In this document: piece by piece, positions 1 through 4,635 of the stretch | How the letters are laid out: each line of letters starts with the position of its first letter | Numbering within the stretch: the first letter of the stretch is position 1 | NCBI GenBank assembly: GCA_947627525.1 | Contig: CANQWJ010000086.1 | Coordinates: 1-5,851, forward strand | From: an uncultured Bacilli bacterium | Lineage (GTDB): Bacteria > Bacillota_I > Bacilli_A > RF39 > UBA660 | Direction: 5' to 3' | DNA: 5,851 bases | Translations under genes and position numbers: made by a program | The notes under the pieces: model-generated | Database searches by the model: none | Told to the model about the DNA's origin: nothing | Seen by the model: the letters and a program-made list of their open reading frames with translations, nothing else

Positions 1-260
1 ATAACATATTCTTTTTCACCAGCATTAGATCTTTTAAGAGTTTCTGTGGAGTATTCTTTTTCTACTTCTTTTAAAGCCCCAATGTGATCAAAGTGATCGT
101 GTGTTAGTAAAATCTTTAAGACTTGAAAGTCTCCTATTCCCTTTTTAATCTTTTCAAAGTCATCTCCAGGATCTACTACTAAACACTCTTTCGTCTTAAC
201 ATTTTTTAAAATATAACAATTCTCTTCTAATTGCCCTGTTACAATTCTTTCAACTATCAT
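1..260 (-). CDS. Metallo-beta-lactamase-fold hydrolase, glyoxalase II-like (partial, N-terminal 86 codons)
   Basis: The visible 86 residues are the N-terminal part of a metallo-beta-lactamase fold protein; the gene continues past the left edge. The protein opens with a strand-rich segment, VVDPGDD at residues 28-34 (the usual strand and turn before the metal site), then THDHFDH at 53-59, the HxHxDH dinuclear metal-binding motif, followed by IGAL. This is the signature of small cytosolic glyoxalase II-like hydrolases, which hydrolyse thioesters such as S-lactoylglutathione or related substrates. The substrate here cannot be told from the sequence. The start is ATG at 260-258, preceded by AAGGTGA (272-266) at good spacing. 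It lies 37 bases downstream of queH on the same strand, but a hairpin and an extended -10 box between them suggest its own transcription start. The later metal ligands are outside the window. Confidence 0.9.
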   Translation of the reverse strand, partial: MIVERIVTGQLEENCYILKNVKTKECLVVDPGDDFEKIKKGIGDFQVLKILLTHDHFDHIGALKEVEKEYSTETLKRSNAGEKEYV

Positions 261-276
261 TTTCTTCACCTTTATC

Positions 277-285
277 ATTATACCA
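277..285 (-). promoter_or_regulatory. Extended -10 promoter for the MBL-fold hydrolase gene
   Basis: Read on the minus strand the bases are TGGTATAAT, a perfect -10 hexamer with the TGn extension. No good -35 box lies 17 bases upstream (the hexamer there is GAGAAT), as is acceptable for extended -10 promoters. The predicted start of transcription, about seven bases downstream, leaves only about 10 bases before the ATG at 260 and falls at the edge of the Shine-Dalgarno sequence, so the leader would be almost absent. Promoter activity is inferred from the motif alone. Confidence 0.45.
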
Positions 286-311
286 AAAAAGAGAAGATTA
301 TTCTCCTCTTT
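285..311 (-). terminator. Probable intrinsic terminator of the clpX-like/queH unit
   Basis: On the minus strand GAGAA (305-301) pairs with TTCTC (295-291) around a 5-base loop. The stem can be extended by up to six weaker pairs, two of them G-U, between AAAGAG and the run of six T (290-285). The loop holds the TAA stop codon of queH (300-298). The G+C content of the stem is low, so termination may be partial. The T-run directly abuts the extended -10 box of the next gene. Confidence 0.5.
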
Positions 312-906
312 TTAACTTTTGGGAATAGATACAACCACAAAAGTCTTGACGATATAAATGGTATTCTTTAGATAACTCAATACTTCTTTTATAACCATTT
401 TTCTTTTTAAAATCCGCATAGAGATACTTTATATCATATTTATTTTCTAATTCTTCGCCTATTTCATTTAACTTTTGGGCATTTTTATGAGGACTTATGG
501 AAAGAGTCGTCGTAAAGTAATCAAAATTTTTACTCTTAGCGTATTTAGCGGCTTCCTCTAAACGAAGTAAATAACATTTAAAACAACGCTCTCCACCTTC
601 TCTAACATCTTCTAAGCCTTTAGCGATGTCATAAAAAACTTCTGGTTCATATTTTCCTTCAACGATATCAATTCTATTTTTATGAGGCATTTCTTTTACT
701 AAGCGCTTTAATTCTTGAAGACGTTTATCATATTCTTCACAACTAGAAATATTAGGATTATAAAAAAGAATAGTAATATCAAAATAATTAGTTAAATATT
801 CTAAGACATAAGAAGAACAAGGAGCACAACAACTATGTAATAAAAGAGTTGGTGTCTTATCCTTGTTTTGTTCTAATATTTCTTCCATTTTTAATTGATA
901 ATTCAT
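298..906 (-). CDS. queH: Epoxyqueuosine reductase QueH
   Basis: QueH (DUF208 family) is the non-cobalamin epoxyqueuosine reductase, an iron-sulfur enzyme that converts epoxyqueuosine to queuosine at position 34 of tRNAs for Tyr, His, Asn and Asp. From the ATG at 906 it is 202 residues, a normal length. Diagnostic features are HSCCAPC at residues 24-30, YNPNI near 49-53, GERCFKC at 106-112 (Cys108, Cys111), the TTTLSISPHKN block at 133-142, and a C-terminal YRQDFCGC with Cys190 and Cys192. These are the conserved cysteines expected to hold the metal cluster and redox site. A GTG at 915 would add three residues, but AAGGGTGAT lies directly over it, whereas it is ideally spaced for the ATG at 906, so I choose the ATG. 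The gene follows the ClpX-like gene by 21 bases without a visible terminator and is probably co-transcribed with it. No other queuosine gene is in the window. Confidence 0.95.
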   Translation of the reverse strand: MNYQLKMEEILEQNKDKTPTLLLHSCCAPCSSYVLEYLTNYFDITILFYNPNISSCEEYDKRLQELKRLVKEMPHKNRIDIVEGKYEPEVFYDIAKGLEDVREGGERCFKCYLLRLEEAAKYAKSKNFDYFTTTLSISPHKNAQKLNEIGEELENKYDIKYLYADFKKKNGYKRSIELSKEYHLYRQDFCGCIYSQKLKRGE

Positions 907-927
907 ATCAATCACCCTTTTTATTTT

Positions 928-2646
928 TTACTTTTTAGAAGGATCAATTTTAGCTTTTACTTTACCTTTTTCTTTCTTTGGTGGATAAACTAATTCTTTA
1001 CCTTCACTAGATACACGATATAATTTAAAGTTTTCAGGATGGTCTAAAGTATCTTTATAAATACGAAGTTCGCCTTGATCACCATTTAGAAGACGAATCT
1101 TACGAACAGCAACTTGAAGAGCATCATCAACGACACGTTTTAAACCACTAGCTCCCGCTTTCTCTTTAATGGCACGTCTAGCAATCTCATTTAAAACATC
1201 ACCTTGGCAAACAAGTTTAACGTGATCAACATTTTCAAAAGCTTTTTTATACATGCGTAAATTTGATATTTCCGAATTTTTAAGAATATCTACTAAATCA
1301 TTTTCTTTTAAATCTTTAACAACTTTAATGATCGGAAACCTACGCAATAACTCCGGTTTAAATCCATATTTAATCAAATCTTCTGGTTCAATTATTATTT
1401 CTTCTTCACCATTTTCTTGAACAGGTTCACTAGCACTGAATCCCAAAGCAACTTTACTCTTATCACGACGTTTTTGTTCAATTAGTTTTTGAGCGGCCCC
1501 AACCCCAATAAAAGTTACATTTTTAGGATTGAAACGGAAAGACTTATCACGATAATTTTCAGAAGAAACCGTTATTTCGTCGCCCTCAAGCATTTTGAAT
1601 AACTCGTCTTGTACGTCCCCCTTACTAATACCATCGCCACCAGTTAATTTATCAATTTCGTCAATGACAATAATACCATTTTCGGCTTTCTCAATATCAC
1701 CATTACAAACGGAAATCAAATCACGAATAGCTTGGGTTACCGAATTTCCAACATAACCAGAAGCCGAAGCACTTGATGCATCAAAGAAAGTAACGGGAAT
1801 ACCTGTATTTCTTTGAATAGATCGAGCAAGTTCTGTCTTTCCACAACCACTTGGTCCTAAAATTAACATATTAGACTTTAATCCATCATGCTCATAATAA
1901 CGTTTATTCTTATATAACATTGAAACAAGAGGTCGTGCTACATGACTTTGTCCAATTACTTCAGATGAAACTTTTTTCTCTAATTCATCAGGATCAAAAT
2001 CATGAACTATTTCTGTGAATGTCGTCGTTTCCGCTGTTATCTTTCTAGATTCTTTCTTAGCATGATTATCGCTTTCTTCCTCTTCCGCTTCTTCATCTTC
2101 ATAATCATAACTTCCATTAACTAAATAAACATTAATGTTTTGTTCTCCTCTAGAACTATATGAATTATTAACAGCACTTGGAAAATCAAGAGTTACATCA
2201 ACATCATAGGTACGATGATCATCAAATTTATCAACGATATAAAAATATTGGTCATCATCATCGATATCATACATTGAATATAAATAACTACATCTTACTA
2301 ATCTCTCATATAATTCTTCTTTTGACATGTCTTCATCATTTTCGTATGCTTCAAAATACTCATCTAATTGTTTTTCTAAAACAGGAAAAGCAAATAAAAG
2401 CTCTTCATTACATTCAGTGTGTTCTACTTCATCTTTTAAAGCATCAAGAACGTGTTCCTCATTTTTACCCAAATCAGGGAAAACAATATCACAACAAAAA
2501 TAGTCTTTTTTAGTCCACTCTTCGGTAAAAATATTTTTATTTCTGTCATAATGCCCTCTTACTATTCTTTCAGGTTCAAAACTTACAACACCACTATCCG
2601 CATACTTTGGTCGATATAAAATCGTATAATAAAATTCTTCATCCAT
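928..2646 (-). CDS. ClpX-like AAA+ ATPase with an atypical acidic N-terminal domain and no zinc finger
   Basis: Residues 225-540 of 572 match the ClpX AAA+ module: VIGQ (230-233), Walker A GPSGCGKT (264-271), pore loop GYVG (297-300), Walker B IIVIDE (325-330), sensor-1 region FIGVGAA (379-385), an LGF tripeptide (401-403) where ClpX has its ClpP-docking IGF loop, EPEDLIKYGFKPE (420-432), and arginine finger region LLRRF (Arg436). ClpX hexamers unfold proteins and feed them to ClpP. The N-terminal C4 zinc-binding domain of true ClpX is missing; instead there are about 220 residues I do not recognise, Asp/Glu/Tyr-rich, with an acidic stretch at 182-193. The sensor-2 motif is GASGLK (498-503), with Ser500 where ClpX has Arg, and the RKH loop is not evident. 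The C-terminal tail is lysine-rich. The ATG at 2646 follows AGGGGG (2661-2656) and a promoter. It could be a second, specialised unfoldase or this lineage's ClpX; the window cannot tell. Confidence 0.85.
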   Translation of the reverse strand: MDEEFYYTILYRPKYADSGVVSFEPERIVRGHYDRNKNIFTEEWTKKDYFCCDIVFPDLGKNEEHVLDALKDEVEHTECNEELLFAFPVLEKQLDEYFEAYENDEDMSKEELYERLVRCSYLYSMYDIDDDDQYFYIVDKFDDHRTYDVDVTLDFPSAVNNSYSSRGEQNINVYLVNGSYDYEDEEAEEEESDNHAKKESRKITAETTTFTEIVHDFDPDELEKKVSSEVIGQSHVARPLVSMLYKNKRYYEHDGLKSNMLILGPSGCGKTELARSIQRNTGIPVTFFDASSASASGYVGNSVTQAIRDLISVCNGDIEKAENGIIVIDEIDKLTGGDGISKGDVQDELFKMLEGDEITVSSENYRDKSFRFNPKNVTFIGVGAAQKLIEQKRRDKSKVALGFSASEPVQENGEEEIIIEPEDLIKYGFKPELLRRFPIIKVVKDLKENDLVDILKNSEISNLRMYKKAFENVDHVKLVCQGDVLNEIARRAIKEKAGASGLKRVVDDALQVAVRKIRLLNGDQGELRIYKDTLDHPENFKLYRVSSEGKELVYPPKKEKGKVKAKIDPSKK

Positions 2647-2685
2647 ACTACTAATCCCCCTGTATAAATTAAATCGTTTTAAGTT

Positions 2686-2714
2686 ATTATATAATGAAAA
2701 AGATTTCTAAACAA
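2686..2714 (-). promoter_or_regulatory. SigmaA-type promoter for the ClpX-like gene
   Basis: On the minus strand TTGTTT (2714-2709) and a perfect TATAAT (2691-2686) are separated by 17 bases. The expected transcription start near 2679 gives a leader of about 33 bases to the ATG at 2646. The promoter sits downstream of the rpmF terminator, so the ClpX-like gene and queH form their own unit. I see no CIRCE or CtsR-type operator around it. Confidence 0.6.
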
Positions 2715-2736
2715 TAGTAAATCAAAAAAAAGAAAC

Positions 2737-2763
2737 AAAAAAAATGCTTATTCAGCATCCTTT
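2737..2763 (-). terminator. Intrinsic terminator of yceD-rpmF
   Basis: On the minus strand ATGCT (2758-2754) pairs with AGCAT (2748-2744) around the loop GAATA, followed by a run of eight T (2744-2737). G-U and A-U pairs with the T-run can lengthen the stem. The hairpin overlaps the end of rpmF: its TAA stop spans the loop and the first base of the 3' arm, so termination signal and coding sequence share bases. Confidence 0.7.
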
Positions 2764-2933
2764 GTTTCAATTACTTTTTTACCTTTGTAAGAACCACATT
2801 TTGGACATGCACGATGAGGTTTAATTACTGCACCACATTCTTTACATGTAACAACACCATTAGGTGTTAAAGCATTGTGACTTCTTCTCATTCTTTTTCT
2901 TGTCTTTGATACTTTTCTAAAAGGTACGGCCAT
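2748..2933 (-). CDS. rpmF: 50S ribosomal protein L32
   Basis: This 61-residue basic protein is bL32 of the large ribosomal subunit. It opens with the family signature MAVPFRKVSKTRKRMRRSH and carries a zinc ribbon of two CxxC pairs (Cys30, Cys33, Cys43, Cys46), followed by the characteristic YKGKKV. It is therefore the zinc-containing form. The ATG at 2933 is chosen because AGGAG lies eight bases upstream and the mature family begins MAVP; a GTG at 2942 would add three residues inside the Shine-Dalgarno region. It begins five bases after the TGA of yceD, the classic yceD-rpmF pair, and its last codons form part of the transcription terminator. The C-terminal tail (KKVIETKDAE) resembles the tail of the gene at 3459-4556. 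Confidence 0.97.
   Translation of the reverse strand: MAVPFRKVSKTRKRMRRSHNALTPNGVVTCKECGAVIKPHRACPKCGSYKGKKVIETKDAE
2752..2782 (-). repeat. 3'-end repeat, copy 1 (end of rpmF)
   Basis: These 31 bases match 3472-3511 at 29 positions if one 9-base, frame-preserving gap is allowed. The match is made of two identical blocks, 12 bases at 2752-2763 and 15 bases at 2768-2782, in the same order and reading frame. It encodes the C-terminal tail of L32 and overlaps its terminator hairpin. Confidence 0.6.
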
Positions 2934-2938
2934 TATTA

Positions 2939-3406
2939 TCACTCCTCTTTCTCATTTTTTAATAGTGCTTGGAAGGGATTATTTTCATATTTTAACTCTT
3001 CTTCGCTAATTAGTCGCCAACCATCACCACTATACTTACTATAATCGGTCACTTCGGTATATCTAAGTGGAACCTCTAAAACAATATTTTGCCATAAAAT
3101 ATCAAGAATATCAATACTATTTTTACCTTTTTCCATAATTTCCTCAAGATTTTCCTCAAGTTCTATTGAAAAAGGATAATTGACTTCATCAAGGCTTATG
3201 GAATCTAAAATTGTCATAACTCCTCTCAAAGTACCAGTTAAAATGACTTCACTTTGATTATTTTTGGTGATTTCGCCATTTAGGTGAACATCTGATAGTC
3301 TCTTTATATCATCTACATAATATGTTTCTTGCAGAAAAATAATATCTTCATCAAGAGAAATACTATCTAAAATATCAGAATATAATTCATCCAAATTAAT
3401 ATCCAT
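2939..3406 (-). CDS. yceD: YceD/DUF177 family protein
   Basis: This 155-residue protein belongs to the YceD (DUF177; YlbN in Bacillus subtilis) family, nearly always encoded just upstream of rpmF and linked to large ribosomal RNA or subunit maturation; its exact biochemical role is not settled. The family C-terminal block is clear: IDILDILWQNIVLEVPLRY near residues 98-116, GDGWRLISEEE near 127-137, and NPFQALL near 142-148. The middle of the protein lacks the CxRC-type cysteines seen in many homologues; where they would fall the sequence reads ILDSISLDE (66-74), which also occurs at 12-20. There is no cysteine in the whole protein. ATG at 3406 has AGGTGG five bases or so upstream. The TGA stop precedes the rpmF ATG by five bases, so the two are surely co-transcribed and probably translationally coupled. 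Confidence 0.9.
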   Translation of the reverse strand: MDINLDELYSDILDSISLDEDIIFLQETYYVDDIKRLSDVHLNGEITKNNQSEVILTGTLRGVMTILDSISLDEVNYPFSIELEENLEEIMEKGKNSIDILDILWQNIVLEVPLRYTEVTDYSKYSGDGWRLISEEELKYENNPFQALLKNEKEE

Positions 3407-3425
3407 TCTCCACCTCGCGCTTTAC

Positions 3426-3454
3426 ATTATAACTTATTTTTAAAGTTTTGGCAA
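3426..3454 (-). promoter_or_regulatory. Strong sigmaA-type promoter for yceD-rpmF
   Basis: On the minus strand TTGCCA (3454-3449), five of six matches to consensus, is separated by exactly 17 bases from a perfect TATAAT (3431-3426). It is the best promoter in the window, as expected for a ribosomal protein operon. The start point near 3419 leaves only about 13 bases to the yceD ATG, just enough for the Shine-Dalgarno GAGGTGG. There is no room for an L32 autoregulatory leader. Confidence 0.8.
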
Positions 3455-3458
3455 CATT

Positions 3459-4556
3459 TTATTTGCTTGCCTCAGCATCCTTTACTTCTTCTTCACCAAT
3501 TACTTTTTTACGAAGTTCTAGATAATCATCAAAAGTTTTCGTTCCCATTTGTTCTTGATAGCCAAAGATAGGCGCTAACGCATCACAAGTCGTCCTCATT
3601 AATTGTTGACCAAAATCATTTATATCCATCATGTAACAATTACGAAATAGTGTAAATACTTCATAGGCACCATTACCAAAATGTTTATAAGCATCTTCTT
3701 CAGGAAAATAAGTTTTCGCAACACGACTAGCATTACTAATAGCGGAAAAGCGTTCTCTAACAGATAAATCACTATCAATGCGCCATTTATCTAAATCAGC
3801 GCGCCCTAAAGCTTCTTCTAAACGGATACCAAGAACTAAGAGAGTTGATTTATAATTAGTTGGAATGTGTCCAATTTCTTGGAGTTTTTTGTCAACTTCT
3901 TGACGCGTTGTAACACCTAAGAGTTGTACTAACATATCCTGCGTAATATTTTCGTTTAACATTTCTTCGACAATCACATCTTCATTAGAAACGGATGACA
4001 ATTTAACTTTCCCATCTTCTTTTTTAGAATATTCTTGAACCCATTCGTACATTCCATGTTTAGAAAAAATTCTATTCCCCTCTTTGCGATAAGTAGGATG
4101 TTGCATCGCAAAAGCATGATTTATTTCATGAATAAAATAAGGCATATTAATAGTTGTTCCAAATAATTGTTGGTAAGCATCTCTACGTTTATCGTCAATA
4201 TCACGTACTACTAACCAACGTCTTTCGCCAACAACATTCATATCTTCATCAAAAATAGAATCATAAGCATAATAAGCTCCTGGATCATTAGTACTACCAT
4301 AAAGATTAACATCTTCTGGTTCTTCGATGTGTTCATTTATACCAGTTGTCATTTCTTTCTCAATTCTTTTTCTATTTTCCCTTGACATGTCACTCGTCGC
4401 AAAAATAGGAACTTCTCTAAAAAGACGAAAGACATCTTCTTCTCTTCCTTGATAACGATCTAACATCAAAGGAATAGTTAGACGAATAGCTGTTTGTAAC
4501 TTCGCATCATATCCATACTTTTCACTTATTTCTTTAAGAAAACTATCTAAATCCAT
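3459..4556 (-). CDS. Uncharacterised protein with zincin-type HEINH motif (possible metallopeptidase)
   Basis: I do not recognise the family of this 365-residue protein. From the ATG at 4556 it has no signal peptide or membrane segment, so it should be cytosolic. The sequence YFIHEINHAFA at residues 140-150 contains HExxH (His143, Glu144, His147), the zinc and catalytic signature of zincin metallopeptidases, in the typical hydrophobic setting. About 50 residues later comes VEEMLNENIT (196-205), similar to the LNEGxT segment that supplies the third zinc ligand in gluzincins; Glu202, or Glu197/198, is the candidate. The rest is mixed helical, with a Tyr-rich stretch at 94-99. AGGTGA at 4567-4562 fits the ATG at 4556; a GTG at 4565 overlaps that site and is less likely. 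The gene is divergent from tmcAL and precedes yceD. Protease activity is inference; it could be an inactive relative. Confidence 0.8.
   Translation of the reverse strand: MDLDSFLKEISEKYGYDAKLQTAIRLTIPLMLDRYQGREEDVFRLFREVPIFATSDMSRENRKRIEKEMTTGINEHIEEPEDVNLYGSTNDPGAYYAYDSIFDEDMNVVGERRWLVVRDIDDKRRDAYQQLFGTTINMPYFIHEINHAFAMQHPTYRKEGNRIFSKHGMYEWVQEYSKKEDGKVKLSSVSNEDVIVEEMLNENITQDMLVQLLGVTTRQEVDKKLQEIGHIPTNYKSTLLVLGIRLEEALGRADLDKWRIDSDLSVRERFSAISNASRVAKTYFPEEDAYKHFGNGAYEVFTLFRNCYMMDINDFGQQLMRTTCDALAPIFGYQEQMGTKTFDDYLELRKKVIGEEEVKDAEASK
3472..3511 (-). repeat. 3'-end repeat, copy 2 (end of zincin-like gene)
   Basis: This is the counterpart of 2752-2782, with identical blocks at 3472-3483 (12 bases) and 3497-3511 (15 bases) and 9 extra bases between. 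It encodes KKVIGEEEVKDAE near the C-terminus. The hairpin-forming part is retained only weakly (TGCT with AGCA) and no T-run follows, so unlike copy 1 it does not look like a working terminator. Confidence 0.6.
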
Positions 4557-4573
4557 ATTCTTCACCTACTATA

Positions 4574-4602
4574 ATTGTACATTATTATTTAAATTTTTTA
4601 AA
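4574..4602 (-). promoter_or_regulatory. Candidate promoter for the zincin-like gene
   Basis: On the minus strand TTTAAA (4602-4597) and TACAAT (4579-4574) are 17 bases apart; each is close to but not at consensus. The predicted start near 4567 coincides with the Shine-Dalgarno AGGTGA, giving a leader of about 11 bases. It overlaps the divergent tmcAL promoter. Confidence 0.4.
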
Positions 4603-4616
4603 TCATTTTGTATAAT
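4588..4616 (+). promoter_or_regulatory. Candidate promoter for tmcAL
   Basis: TTTAAA (4588-4593) and a perfect TATAAT (4611-4616) are 17 bases apart. The predicted start near 4623 leaves about 13 bases to the ATG at 4636, holding the GGAGG site. Its -35 region and that of the divergent gene lie in the inverted repeat ATTTAA-N5-TTAAAT (4587-4603), so the two polymerases would compete for the same DNA. Confidence 0.5.
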
Positions 4617-4635
4617 ATTACTATTGGAGGACCTT

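Noticed and set aside
904..915. GTG starts for queH (915), rpmF (2942) and the zincin-like gene (4565), and TTG for tmcAL (4624)
   Set aside because: In each case the upstream codon overlaps or abuts the Shine-Dalgarno sequence that is well spaced for the ATG nine to twelve bases later.
2178..2513. Plus-strand open frame of 111 codons inside the ClpX-like gene
   Set aside because: It is antisense to a well-supported coding region, rich in His, Gln, Tyr and Ile from complementary Asp/Glu codons, has no recognisable domain and no convincing ribosome binding site.
2721..2744. Purine-rich poly-A tracts on the plus strand as a regulatory element
   Set aside because: They are the T-run of the rpmF terminator and the region just upstream of the ClpX-like promoter; no further structure is evident.
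2939..2941. TGA read as tryptophan (Mollicutes-type code)
   Set aside because: TGA ends yceD right before the rpmF ribosome binding region and start, at the expected family length; the Trp codon checked in yceD is TGG. The standard code fits.
3450..3471. GGCAA (3450-3454) and TTGCC (3467-3471) as a terminator for the zincin-like gene
   Set aside because: The 5-bp stem has a 12-base loop and no T-run follows on the minus strand; TTGCCA at 3454-3449 is better explained as the -35 box of the yceD promoter.
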